Source of the DNA: Prunella strophiata
Lineage: Eukaryota; Chordata; Aves; Passeriformes; Prunellidae
DNA length: 64,000 bases
Direction: 5' to 3'
Assembly (NCBI GenBank): GCA_036583965.1
Contig: JAZBQD010000034.1
Coordinates: 2,170,001 to 2,234,000 of the forward strand
Both the position numbers and the translations under genes were made by a program. The notes under the pieces are model-generated. The model was not told where the DNA came from and ran no database searches. It was given only the letters and a program-made list of their open reading frames with translations. Position 1 is the first letter of the stretch, and every line of letters starts with the position of its first letter. Positions 1 through 10,659 of the stretch are shown in pieces.

Positions 1-278
1 AGTTTAAGGGCATTTAATGTTTTGATACAAACACACTGAGCAAGTAAACAGCACATAGGATACTACGCATATTGGAAATGTTCACAACTGCCATATGTGC
101 CCAAAGACCAAGACACCATTACTGAACACAAACAAGCGGAAGTTTTCGGCCCTCCTGTCCCCAGCGGTGGACACGTCCCGGAGCTCAGGCAGGAGATTGC
201 AGTCTCTTCTACTATCAGACTCATTCCCAAGCCCTGCCAAAACCCACTGTGGTCGTCAAAAACGCAGCAGTTCGGCTC
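1..278. other. Contig end before assembly gap, no gene recognised
   Basis: About 280 bases lie before the gap. On the minus strand an open frame runs through them (it includes EETAISCLSSGTCPP), but it has no cadherin repeat, membrane segment or recognisable protocadherin tail, and the gap removes its N-terminal side. It could be untranslated or flanking DNA of the next protocadherin exon. I see nothing that supports a specific call. Confidence 0.4.
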
Positions 279-778
279 NNNNNNNNNNNNNNNNNNNNNN
301 NNNNNNNNNNNNNNNNNNNNNNNNNNNNNNNNNNNNNNNNNNNNNNNNNNNNNNNNNNNNNNNNNNNNNNNNNNNNNNNNNNNNNNNNNNNNNNNNNNNN
401 NNNNNNNNNNNNNNNNNNNNNNNNNNNNNNNNNNNNNNNNNNNNNNNNNNNNNNNNNNNNNNNNNNNNNNNNNNNNNNNNNNNNNNNNNNNNNNNNNNNN
501 NNNNNNNNNNNNNNNNNNNNNNNNNNNNNNNNNNNNNNNNNNNNNNNNNNNNNNNNNNNNNNNNNNNNNNNNNNNNNNNNNNNNNNNNNNNNNNNNNNNN
601 NNNNNNNNNNNNNNNNNNNNNNNNNNNNNNNNNNNNNNNNNNNNNNNNNNNNNNNNNNNNNNNNNNNNNNNNNNNNNNNNNNNNNNNNNNNNNNNNNNNN
701 NNNNNNNNNNNNNNNNNNNNNNNNNNNNNNNNNNNNNNNNNNNNNNNNNNNNNNNNNNNNNNNNNNNNNNNNNNNNNN
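279..778. other. Assembly gap of 500 N
   Basis: Exactly 500 N, the conventional size for a gap of unknown length. The distance between the bases on its two sides is therefore not known. Confidence 0.98.
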
Positions 779-1772
<994 letters not shown>

Positions 1773-4229
1773 CTAAACGGGAGGAGTGGCTGTGCTCCCC
1801 GCCTGGGCTTCCCTGCCGCAAGCAGGCTGCGAGTAGCGTAGCGGTTCCTCGTCCTTATCCAGTCCCGCCTCAGCATTGATATGAGGGCTGGGCAGGATGG
1901 GCCTCAGGAACTGGAATTCGCTCCTCCCTGAGCCGCTGGTCAGACACATTTCGTAGCGGTAAGCCGGCGACAGAGTGCCCGTGCTGCCCACGCCCACGCC
2001 ATCGCTGGCGAAATCTCCGTCCGCGTAGCAGCTGGGAGAGGGAGGAGGAAGTTCTGCCCGGACACGAGCTTTGCAGATCGTGTTCGCCGTTAAGACAAGG
2101 ACGGACAAGACGAAAAGGGACGAGACGCAGACCAGGGAGGCGATGAGGTAAGTGGTGAGCATTTCCTCCTCGGCTACCTGCGGCTGCTTCCCGCCTGCAG
2201 GATCGTGGCCAAGCTGGTGGAAAGCATCGGAGAAATCGTCCACCAGTGCCACGGCGAGAGTGGCAGTGGCAGAGCGCGGCGGCTGCCCGCGGTCCCGCAC
2301 CAGCACGATGAGCCTCTGCCGGGCCGCGTCCCTCTCTGTCACGGCCCGCGCCGTGCGCACCTCGCCGCTGTGCAGCCCCACGCGGAACAGCGCCGGCTCC
2401 GTGGCCTTGGCCAGCTCGTAGGACAGCCACGCGTTCTGCCCCGCGTCCGCGTCCACCGCCACCACCTTGGCCACCAGGTAGCCGGAGGGTGCCCAGCGCG
2501 GCACCAGCTCTCCGGCCGCGCTGCTGTCGGGCTGCGGGTGCAGCAGCACGGGCGCGTTGTCGTTCTCGTCCCGCACGACGACGCGTAGCACGGCCTGGGC
2601 GCTGAGCGGCGGGGAGCCGCCGTCGGCTGCGCGCACTGTCACCTCGAAGGCGCGCACCTTCTCATAGTCCAGTGGGCGCAAATTCCGGACGGTGCCACTC
2701 TCCGCGTCCACTGACAAGAACGATGCCGCGGCGAGGGAGCCTGTTGGTGGCGGCACTAGCGAGTATCTCACGCGAGCGTTCTCTCCCGCGTCAGGGTCCG
2801 TGGCACTGAGGCGGCCCAGGCTCCTCCCCGCGGGCTCGTTTTCGCTCATTACCATGGTGTAAATGGCCTGGGTGAAGATGGGTGCATTGTCGTTCACATC
2901 CAAAAGCCGCACGAGGAGGGTCTTGGATGTCGCGAGGGCGGGGGAGCCCTCGTCTCGAGCTCGCACCGTCACGTTGTATTCCTCCACCTGCTCCCGGTCC
3001 AGTGTCTCTGATGTCACCAGCGCGTACGCGTCAGCTGCCAGCAGCGTGATCCTGAAGGGTTGCTCTCCTGTCAGCTCGCAGGTCGTCCTGCCATTGTCCC
3101 CCGAGTCCCGGTCCCGCACGTTGAAGAGGGCAACCACGGTGTTCGGCGGGGCGGCTTCGGAGAGGGTGCTGGTGAGAGAGGTGATGATCACCTCGGGGGC
3201 ATTATCGTTCACGTCCTTCACCTGCACCTCCACCTTGCAATGCGTGGACAGGCCCCCTCCATCTGTGGCTTGGACGTCTATCTCATAGGTCTTTTTCTCT
3301 TCATAATCTAAAGGCTTTTTGAGTAGAATATGGCCTGTCTCTGAGTTTATTTTAAACGTTTGGAGATTTTCTTCTGAATTTTGAAATATGGAATACACTA
3401 GTTCCCCATTCATTCCTGCGTCTAAATCGCTAGCAGACACTACCACGACTATGGTGTCCTGTGAGCTATTTTCCATTACAGAGACTTTATACAGAGTCTG
3501 AGTAAATACAGGGCTGTTGTCGTTTATATCCAGGACTACCACGCGGATTAAAGCTGTCCCAGACCGCGGTGGGGTCCCACCATCCACAGCCGTGATGATG
3601 AAAGCAACTTCTGCCTGCTGCTCCCGGTCCAGAGCTCGATCCAACACCAGCTCGGCGTACCTCCCGCCGTCATTTCGCCGCTGGGTGTACACATGGAAAT
3701 ACTCGTTCGAGCTGATACTATAATGCTGAAGACTATTGTTCCCCACGTCTGGATCGTGAGCGCTTTCCAGCAAAAACCGAGTCCCCGGCATTGTCAATTC
3801 CGGCATCTTTAAAATTATCTCTTTATTTAGGAACACTGGAGCATGATCATTTATGTCGGTGAGTCTTACCTCAGCTCGGAAGGACTGCAGTGGTCTCTCC
3901 AGCAGCACCTCGAAACGCACCAAGCAGGGCTCGCTCTGTCCACACAGCTCTTCCCGGTCCATTTGCTCTCTCACCACCAAATCCCCGGTGTGCTGGTTCA
4001 GCTGTAAATACTGCTTTTCTCCTTCAGGAACGACACGAGCCTGACGAGCCAGTAATTCCTCACCGGTTAGTCCCAAATCCTTAGCGATATTCGCCACAAA
4101 AGAGCCTCTCTCCGCCTCTTCGGGCACAGAGTACCGAGCGGTTTCTGCTCTCATCCCCGAGACGCAGAGGACAAGGATCAGAGCCACCCCTCGCCCCGGC
4201 AGCGGCTCCTCGCTCTTCCTCGGCTTCAT
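1773..4229 (-). CDS. Clustered protocadherin variable exon, beta-like (own stop codon)
   Basis: An 818-residue single-exon type I membrane protein of the clustered protocadherin family. These are neuronal homophilic adhesion proteins that give cells a surface identity. Seen: signal peptide at about 1-28, then ETARYSVPEE, the usual mature start; EC1 with a C-X5-C loop (C96, C102); six cadherin repeats with calcium linkers DINDHAPVF 125-133, DINDNSPVF 234-242, DVNDNAPEV 339-347, DVNDNAPIF 444-452 and DENDNAPVL 554-562; N-glycosylation sequons at N164, N254 and N419; membrane helix at about 691-714; tail motif from YRYEMCLTSGSG to FLRP at 757-777. Length fits beta proteins and gamma variable exons. 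The start is the first Met before the signal peptide. At Q809 a CAG codon sits where gamma exons have a splice donor, but the next bases are GC, not GT, and the frame continues nine codons to a stop. The tail core resembles beta protocadherins. It could also be a gamma exon with a GC or lost donor. Confidence 0.93.
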   Translation of the reverse strand: MKPRKSEEPLPGRGVALILVLCVSGMRAETARYSVPEEAERGSFVANIAKDLGLTGEELLARQARVVPEGEKQYLQLNQHTGDLVVREQMDREELCGQSEPCLVRFEVLLERPLQSFRAEVRLTDINDHAPVFLNKEIILKMPELTMPGTRFLLESAHDPDVGNNSLQHYSISSNEYFHVYTQRRNDGGRYAELVLDRALDREQQAEVAFIITAVDGGTPPRSGTALIRVVVLDINDNSPVFTQTLYKVSVMENSSQDTIVVVVSASDLDAGMNGELVYSIFQNSEENLQTFKINSETGHILLKKPLDYEEKKTYEIDVQATDGGGLSTHCKVEVQVKDVNDNAPEVIITSLTSTLSEAAPPNTVVALFNVRDRDSGDNGRTTCELTGEQPFRITLLAADAYALVTSETLDREQVEEYNVTVRARDEGSPALATSKTLLVRLLDVNDNAPIFTQAIYTMVMSENEPAGRSLGRLSATDPDAGENARVRYSLVPPPTGSLAAASFLSVDAESGTVRNLRPLDYEKVRAFEVTVRAADGGSPPLSAQAVLRVVVRDENDNAPVLLHPQPDSSAAGELVPRWAPSGYLVAKVVAVDADAGQNAWLSYELAKATEPALFRVGLHSGEVRTARAVTERDAARQRLIVLVRDRGQPPRSATATLAVALVDDFSDAFHQLGHDPAGGKQPQVAEEEMLTTYLIASLVCVSSLFVLSVLVLTANTICKARVRAELPPPSPSCYADGDFASDGVGVGSTGTLSPAYRYEMCLTSGSGRSEFQFLRPILPSPHINAEAGLDKDEEPLRYSQPACGREAQAGSTATPPV
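2238..2671. repeat. EC5/EC6 homogenised tract, copy A
   Basis: 434 bp, nearly identical to 8125-8558 at a constant offset of 5887 with three mismatches by hand alignment. Covers residues about 520-664 of the first protein. Confidence 0.95.
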
Positions 4230-4460
4230 TCCCTCCCAGAGACCCGATCTTCTCTCCTATAAGCTGGATGGAGCTGCCGATACAGCCTGCCGACCCCCGA
4301 GCGGAGCAGCCCGAGATGGTGCAGCCCCGCCCGCCCGAATCGCGGGGGCAGCGGAACTGGGAGCTGCGCGGAGCTTCCGCGGTCAGCAGCGGCACCAGGC
4401 GGCCGATCAGCAGAAGGATTCGAAGATTTCCCAGCGCCAAGCCTGGAAAGCAGAGATTAA
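4230..4460 (-). promoter_or_regulatory. Putative promoter of the first protocadherin exon
   Basis: GC- and CpG-rich sequence directly upstream of the start codon, as at clustered protocadherin exons, each of which has its own promoter. About 200 bp upstream of the ATG the minus strand reads TTGGCGCTGG (4440-4431). This contains a CGCT core at the distance where the conserved sequence element (CSE/CGCT box) normally lies. On the plus strand GCACCAGGCGGC (4392-4403) resembles a CTCF core. No TATA box is evident. The motif assignments are inference by position and short match. Confidence 0.45.
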
Positions 4461-6984
4461 CTGCTCAATTTCTCTCTTCCTAGGTCAAAGCATAGAGATT
4501 TAACTGTCAATACAACCGTATTCAAAGTATGGCCACTGGTTGAATGAGCAACGCCTCTGTTTAGCTTCTACTTCAAAATTGAGTTTATTTAAAGCTGGGT
4601 TGTTCCTTCTGTTTTGGTTCCCCCTCCCTTCCCCCCAATGTGAACGCTTTGAATAAATTACTTTCGGGCTTTTCAGCTAGAACAGCTGTGTATTGTTACA
4701 GGGGTCCAGCCACCGGGTGAGGTAGTCTTTTAACCACGGCAGCAATCGCCAAAGTCGTTCTCGGTGTGGACAGAGATTGTTTCCGCAGTTCACCACCTCT
4801 CCTGCTGAGAACCTTTGGGAATGGGCTGGAGGCAGCATCTCAGATCTCAGCTCCACTCAGAAAAAAAATTCCTCCGCCTTGCTCCGACTTCTGAGACCGT
4901 CCTACTTCCCAGGTAGTTCTGATTTCCCCTGCATAAATGCCACTCCAGATGCACGGATTTATTCCCGAAATCCTGCTCTTGAGTTGGCTATTTCCTCGGC
5001 AATGACTGTGGCAAGTGATCTCGAGACAGCACACTCACCCGAGGGAGTTCCAAGCAGATTTTATTGTTTTCTGTCCTCACTCATTTGACTCTTTAAAATG
5101 GTTCAGCGACAGGAATTATCACATTACTTTATAGATTAACACCGACTGACAAAAGAGAGAGAAAAGAGAAAGCTTCTTGATACCCTGGATTCTACAGTGC
5201 CCAAAGTTAATTGTAAATAGTTTTATCTATTTTACTGAAAAAACACAAACAATACTTTTAATTACCTTCGTTTTTAAAAATCGTGAAATGGTAATTTCAA
5301 CTTTATGGGGGAAAAAGGAAGGAAGAAAGAATACATTGCTCAAAGCCCACTCTTTACAATTAGGAGAACCTGTAAACTCCTGATCAAATATGCCAAGTGT
5401 GCCAATGCCAGCAATTCAAAATGTAAACAGCTTCTGCTTATTTTGTAAGAAATTCCTTTGCAAGCACCACTTAATTTTGCATAATATCTGTTTCACCTGG
5501 TGTTGAATGCACGGCAGAAAATTAGGATGTTATTAAAAAGCTCTCTCCATAAAAAGAAAGAAATAAACTAAGCACGAAAGGAAAGCACCCAGAGAAGGCA
5601 GTGTAACAAGAAGTTAAAGATCTGCCAATTTTCAGTATTTCTCTAAGTATGTAGAAGCAGTAGCACTCACACAATCATACATTATTATGTAATCAACATG
5701 CAGCACGGTTCTCCTCCTCCATCGACATCACAATTACAAAATATCTCATGAATCAAGTACTGCTCAAGGGGAAGGTACTCTCACTGAGATGGTTTCATCT
5801 CCGTGGAACCTTTTAGAGAGGTGTTTGGTCTCTTTGTTCCCTTTTCCCTGTGAGGACAGACAAACTTGTCTTTCTCTTCACTTATTGATGGGCGAGCCAA
5901 GGGTTTTGCTCAGAACTGACATTTAGCTCTAGCTGCCTGTTTGCAGGGCAAACTGCATCTGCAGCTCTGGGCCCCGTATCTTCAGAGAGGGGAGCACAGC
6001 CCTGCAAAGAACAGAGAGAGAAGTTGTCATTTGGTGTTGAAGGAAAGCAGGTGTCACCGAGAAGCTTAGAGGATGTATCTTACACCATTGCCTGTGTCAC
6101 ATCACTCCTCTCTACCGGTAGCCAAAGAGAAGGCAAGATTTGGTTTATCTCTGACCTGAATGGAGAACATTTGAAGACAGAAACCATCCTCCAAAAAGGT
6201 ACTGTTGCAAAATTTTAATGAGTCTCTACAAAACTTTTATGAGTTTTCAGTAATTCAAAATGGTAAGAGCCCCAAAGAGAAAGCATTTTCTCACAAACAG
6301 TAAATGTGGTTTAATGTTGATATATCAAGATGGGCCCTTGTCTTCCCTGAGGCTACTGTGATTCTGACACCTTGCAGTAAAGTGAGTCCAAGTCACCAGT
6401 GGTTATGAAATACGAAAATATTAATTGACTGACCCTGATGGTGTTAGTGTTTCTTCAACCTCATCTAGGTTCATCATCCAATCCACTGTGAAATGCTAGA
6501 TGGATCCTTGGACACTCCCCATGGAGTCCCCACAGCATCCCATATTAAGAGGTGACTGACTCTGATAACCACACATTTCTGGCCAACACTATCCATGCAA
6601 GACACACAAACATAAGGGAATTTAATGGCAGAGGTTCCCACCTCCACAGCCTCCAGCAGTTTGAGTTCAGCACTGCCACCACCCTGGTGAATGGCACATG
6701 GCAGCACCGAGCACCAGCTCCCAACAACAGTGCAGGGGACATTCCCTGGTGACACCCCTTTGCACAGCTGTCCCTGCAGTCCCATCTGACGCTGAACAGG
6801 CCACTACATTCCTGTTACTGCCACCTCCGGGAGGATGCATCCCTAGGAATGGTGTCATTCCTGGTCCAGGTCCCTACGCAGTGCGTGGCCAGGACCCACA
6901 TCTCTCTTGGCACACAGTTTGTGGTAATTGGGAGTGGGGCTGCAGCTGAGCCTCATCCCCAATGGGCTACAGCTGTGCAGGACA
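4461..6984. other. Spacer between the two protocadherin exons, no gene seen
   Basis: AT-rich, mostly unique sequence. Only short open frames without codon structure or recognisable domains occur. The segment at about 6540-6980 is richer in GC and may be an older repeat, but I do not recognise it. Confidence 0.5.
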
Positions 6985-7227
6985 GGTGACCAGTGTTGAA
7001 GGTAATGAGACATGGAGTGCCCAGGTGTACTGACCAATCACAAAAAGTAGAGAGGACACACAGGTGCAATGCATGTACATGAAGGGTATAAAATGCTGGG
7101 CTAAAGAACAAGAAGGGCAGACGTTTGGAGCCTTCTGAAGTGGTGTGGTGTTGCTCTGTATGGGCTGATGCTTGAAGCCTTCTGAAACTGTGTGGTGATA
7201 CTCTGTGTATTGTGGCCACCTCAGCTA
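6985..7227 (+). mobile_element. Possible solo LTR-like element with CCAAT and TATA boxes
   Basis: The segment starts TGTTGAAGG and could end at CTACGACA, so TG...CA ends are possible. Inside, a CCAATCA box at about 7034 is followed about 50 bp later by GTATAAAAT at about 7085, a retroviral-LTR type arrangement. A second part holds two imperfect copies of a 38-bp unit (about 7131-7168 and 7174-7212, both containing AGCCTTCTGAA). No internal retroviral coding sequence is adjacent. The call rests on architecture alone; target-site duplications were not identified. Confidence 0.3.
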
Positions 7228-7330
7228 CGACACATCTCTACCTGTACTTTTCACCTTCTCATGGCCCAACTCCTCCCCTTTGAAGTGACACCAAAGACTA
7301 GATCTAACGCGAATGCTCAGCATAGATATG

Positions 7331-7490
7331 GGTGCAGCTGCCCAGAGACGTGGTGGGTGCCCCAGCCCTGAAATCGCTGAGGTCAAGCTGGATGGAGCTC
7401 TGAGCAACCTGATCTATTTGAAGGTATCCGTGCTCATGGCATGAGGGTTTGGACTTAAAGGTCCGTTCCAACCCAAAATGTGCTATGATG
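7331..7490 (+). mobile_element. CR1 LINE 3' fragment
   Basis: Contains the CR1 3' end pattern: CCCAGAGA, then a degenerate form of the middle, then AAGGTCCGTTCCAACCC followed by a TGCTATGATG-like end. Plus orientation, 5'-truncated and diverged. It lies just downstream of the second protocadherin exon. Confidence 0.65.
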
Positions 7491-7673
7491 CAGAGAAGTG
7501 TGGTTAGTCAGCATTTGAGGAGCAGCTGAGCCCTGCTGGATCCTCCTGGGAGGCCTCTCCAGCAGTTCTGAGATGCCCTCTATCATCTCCTCCCACCCCT
7601 GGGACTCCCCCACTAGCAGTTCTGCAGCTTCAATAGCCCTTGCTCCCAGGGCTCGTCACACTTCCCTCCCTCC

Positions 7674-7701
7674 CACCCGCCCGCCCGCCCGCCCGCCCGC
7701 C
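7674..7701. repeat. CCCG tetranucleotide microsatellite
   Basis: Tandem CCCG/CCGC units immediately beyond the stop codon and splice donor of the second protocadherin exon. Confidence 0.85.
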
Positions 7702-7704
7702 CTG

Positions 7705-10152
7705 TCAGTCCCTCACCTGTGCAGTCCAGTCGCCCTCTCCCCCGAGGTTGGCCGCCTCCTGCGAGCACACCGAGCTCCGCTGCTCGCCCGGGCCGGGGGG
7801 CAGCCCGGCGGGGAAGCAGGGGAAGAGGGGCCTGAGGAAACGAAACTCGCTGTTGACGGTTCCGGCGGCGAAGCAGACATCGTACACGTAGCTGCGGGGC
7901 AGGGAGCCCGCACTGCTCTCCGTGGCAGTCGGCGGGAACGTGGGCAAAGTCTCCGTCTCGCCCCGCCTGGCCCGCCGCACCTTCACCACCGCGGCGGCCA
8001 CCGCGGTGGCGAGGAACAGCGCCGACACGCAGACCAGGGAGGCGATGAGGTAAAGAGTAAGCGGCCCCTCGGGCTCGGCGACCGGCGCCTCCTCGCTCAC
8101 CCGTAAATGGGCTTCGGAGAAGCCGTCCACCAGTGCCACGGCGAGAGTGGCAGTGGCAGAGCGCGGCGGCTGCCCGCGGTCCCGCACCAGCACGATGAGC
8201 CTCTGCCGGGCCGCGTCCCTCTCTGTCACGGCGCGCGCCGTGCGCACCTCGCCGCTGTGCAGCCCCACGCGGAACAGCCCCGGCTCCGTGGCCTTGGCCA
8301 GCTCGTAGGACAGCCACGCGTTCTGCCCCGCGTCCGCGTCCACCGCCACCACCTTGGCCACCAGGTAGCCGGAGGGTGCCCAGCGCGGCACCAGCTCTCC
8401 GGCCGCGCTGCTGTCGGGCTGCGGGTGCAGCAGCACGGGCGCGTTGTCGTTCTCGTCCCGCACGACGACGCGTAGCACGGCCTGGGCGCTGAGCGGCGGG
8501 GAGCCGCCGTCGGCTGCGCGCACTGTCACCTCGAAGGTGCGCACCTTCTCATAGTCCAAGGGGCGGAGGATATAAACATCCCCGTTTTCGGCGTTGACTG
8601 ACACTTCGGGCTGCTCTTTGCCCTCCTGACGCACCAGTGCGTAGTTCACACGGGCATTTATTCCTGCGTCGGCGTCCGTGGCCTTCATGCTGCCGATCCG
8701 GAGCATGGGGCTGTTGTTCTCCGTGACAGACATGGTGTAAATCTCCTGGGTGAACTCGGGGGGGTTGTCGTTCACATCCGATATCTGCACGAAGATGCTT
8801 TCTTGAGAGCTCAGCCGCTTCCTGCCCCAGTCTGTAGCTGTGATGGTGATGTTGTACTCCGCCGTCCTCTCCCTGTCCAGAGCCGCGCTTGTTCTCAGTT
8901 CGTAGTAATTATCAAAAGTGGGGGTGAGACTGAACGGCAAGTCCCCGTCGATGGAACACTCTGTCCTGCCGTTGTCCCCGGAGTCCCGGTCCCGCACACT
9001 GAACAGAGCCACCACGGTGCGTAGCGGGGCGTCCTCGGGAATGGAGGCAGTGAGGGAGGTGAGCGCTATCTCCGGGGCGTTGTCATTCATGTCCAGGACC
9101 TCCACCTGCACTTTGCAATGCGCAGATAGACCCCCGCCGTCCGTGGCTTTCACCACCATCTTGTGGGATTTTGCCTCCTCAAAATCCAGCTTGCCCGCGA
9201 CTCGAATTTCACCGGTGCTGGGGTTCAGCTGGAAGAGCTGCCGGGATCGCTCCGATGTTTGGGTAAAGGCGTAACGCACTTTCCCGTTGGACCCTTCGTC
9301 GGGATCCGCGGCAGCGACTCTGACCACCAGCTGCTCCAGGGGGCTGTTCTCAGCCAGGCGCACCTCGTAGGTCTCCCTTTCGAAGGCAGGAATGTTGTCA
9401 TTGGCATCCAACACCACGATCCGGACCTGAGCCGTGCCCGACCTGGGTGGCGACCCCCCGTCGGTGGCGGTCAGAAGTAAATTCAGCTCTCCCTGCTCTT
9501 CACGATCGAGCTGGCGCTGTAGGACAAGTTCCAGGTATTTTACTCCATCTTTCGCTGTTCCAATAGCGAGGGAGAAATGAGGGTTGGGCCCGAGGCTATA
9601 GTTCTGCAAACCGTTAATGCCCACATCCTTGTCCTGGGCGCTTTCCAGGGGAAAACGGGAGCCAGGAGATGCTGTTTCTAGAATTTTTAAAACCATCTCC
9701 TTCTCCGGGAACACGGGCGAGTTGTCATTTACGTCACGAACTTCCACCTCCCCTCGGATAAGCTGCAATGGATTTTCAAAGAATATCTTAAAGACGAGCG
9801 TGCAGGTGTCGCTCTGAGGACAGATCTCCTCTCGGTCCAGCGATTCCTTTGCCGTCAGGACTCCGGTGTTTTGATTGAGCCGGAAAAGCTGCTCGTTCCC
9901 CTCGGACACAACGCGGGCTTTGCGAGCCGCAAGCTGGCTCAGAGGTATCCCCAGGTCCTTGGCGATATTGGCGACAAAGGAGTCCCTCTCCATTTCCTCC
10001 GGCAGAGAGTAGCGGAGGGTTTCAGCCCCGCTCTGACACACGCAAACACACAGAATAAACAAGATCACTTGCCTCTTTCTGTCTCTGCTCCGTCTCCCAC
10101 ACGCCATTACTCTCCAAAAAAGCCATCTCCCGTCCTCGGCGGCTCCCAGCAT
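7705..10152 (-). CDS. Clustered protocadherin variable exon, gamma-type (with splice donor)
   Basis: An 815-codon open frame for a clustered protocadherin. Seen: hydrophobic signal segment at about 28-43, then ETLRYSLPEE; EC1 C-X5-C loop (C111, C117); linkers DVNDNSPVF 140-148, DANDNIPAF 249-257, DMNDNAPEI 354-362, DVNDNPPEF 459-467 and DENDNAPVL 566-574; membrane helix at about 697-722; cytoplasmic SYVYDVC and NSEFRFLRPLFP at 754-777. The start is probably the second Met, residue 16 (ATG at 10107-10105), with G at -3 and +4 and a following KRQV-hydrophobic block as in family signal peptides. The first Met would add 15 odd residues. Q812 is encoded by CAG at 7719-7717, followed by GTGAGG, a strong phase-0 donor; gamma variable exons end in such a Gln codon before the shared constant exons, so the real exon probably ends at 7717 and the VRD-stop is intronic. 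The gamma constant exons are not in the window. EC1-EC5 also show beta-like features, so subtype is less certain than family. Confidence 0.94.
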   Translation of the reverse strand: MLGAAEDGRWLFWRVMACGRRSRDRKRQVILFILCVCVCQSGAETLRYSLPEEMERDSFVANIAKDLGIPLSQLAARKARVVSEGNEQLFRLNQNTGVLTAKESLDREEICPQSDTCTLVFKIFFENPLQLIRGEVEVRDVNDNSPVFPEKEMVLKILETASPGSRFPLESAQDKDVGINGLQNYSLGPNPHFSLAIGTAKDGVKYLELVLQRQLDREEQGELNLLLTATDGGSPPRSGTAQVRIVVLDANDNIPAFERETYEVRLAENSPLEQLVVRVAAADPDEGSNGKVRYAFTQTSERSRQLFQLNPSTGEIRVAGKLDFEEAKSHKMVVKATDGGGLSAHCKVQVEVLDMNDNAPEIALTSLTASIPEDAPLRTVVALFSVRDRDSGDNGRTECSIDGDLPFSLTPTFDNYYELRTSAALDRERTAEYNITITATDWGRKRLSSQESIFVQISDVNDNPPEFTQEIYTMSVTENNSPMLRIGSMKATDADAGINARVNYALVRQEGKEQPEVSVNAENGDVYILRPLDYEKVRTFEVTVRAADGGSPPLSAQAVLRVVVRDENDNAPVLLHPQPDSSAAGELVPRWAPSGYLVAKVVAVDADAGQNAWLSYELAKATEPGLFRVGLHSGEVRTARAVTERDAARQRLIVLVRDRGQPPRSATATLAVALVDGFSEAHLRVSEEAPVAEPEGPLTLYLIASLVCVSALFLATAVAAAVVKVRRARRGETETLPTFPPTATESSAGSLPRSYVYDVCFAAGTVNSEFRFLRPLFPCFPAGLPPGPGEQRSSVCSQEAANLGGEGDWTAQVRD
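7711..7719 (-). other. Putative 5' splice site of the gamma-type exon
   Basis: Minus strand CAG|GTGAGG: exon end at 7717, intron start at 7716. It is in phase 0 and lies just before the in-frame stop. Its context fits a gamma variable exon joined to distant constant exons. Confidence 0.65.
8125..8558. repeat. EC5/EC6 homogenised tract, copy B
   Basis: Partner of 2238-2671, in the second exon, residues about 532-676. Similarity drops off sharply on both sides. Confidence 0.95.
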
Positions 10153-10500
10153 TTTTTAGTAGGGTCCGAAAAAGAGCGGTGTTGGCAAGCAATCCTGGGG
10201 TGAAGGAATCTGGAAGCCCCGGAGTGCTCTGACTCCTTTGCGAGCAGCTCAGCTCACACGGTTTTTTTGTCTCCCTGTGTCTGCAAACCCGGGGCGGACC
10301 GAGGAACGCTCCGGTCCGCGGCCAACATCCCCACCCAGCGTCGGAAGGGGGAATATTTCCTCTCAATCGGGGCAGCGCTGCTGGTTGGGGGTTTGCTGCT
10401 TGAACCCGCACTCTTTGTGCCAAAGAGAAGAAAAAAGGTGCGGTGTAAAAGCTCTTCTTCCTCGGAAGTGGGATCCCTGCCCACACACAGGGCTCTGCTC
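10108..10500 (-). promoter_or_regulatory. Putative promoter of the second protocadherin exon
   Basis: CpG-rich sequence upstream of the start. Minus strand CGCTGGGTGG (10340-10331) lies about 230 bp upstream of the preferred ATG and resembles the GCGCTGGG at the same distance in the other exon; both are candidate CSE/CGCT boxes. No TATA box is obvious near the start. Function is inferred from position. Confidence 0.4.
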
Positions 10501-10659
10501 TGGGTATCACATCCCAGCTCGCAACCACAAACTCTTCATACACAGCTTTTGGTTTGCGTCGTGTAGACACGGCAAGTTCCACTGCCGCAGGAGAGATTTC
10601 ACTTCTCTTCTCCACTTGTTAATCAGCACAGGGCGATTAGCAGGTGTGGTGAGTCAGAG

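Noticed and set aside
2152..4084. Plus-strand open frames antisense to the first protocadherin exon
   Set aside because: They are shadows of a GC-rich coding exon; the minus frame has full cadherin domain structure.
7573..10203. Plus-strand open frames and a second minus-frame ORF over the second protocadherin exon
   Set aside because: Shadow frames of the GC-rich exon; composition is Arg/Gly/Ala-rich with no domains.
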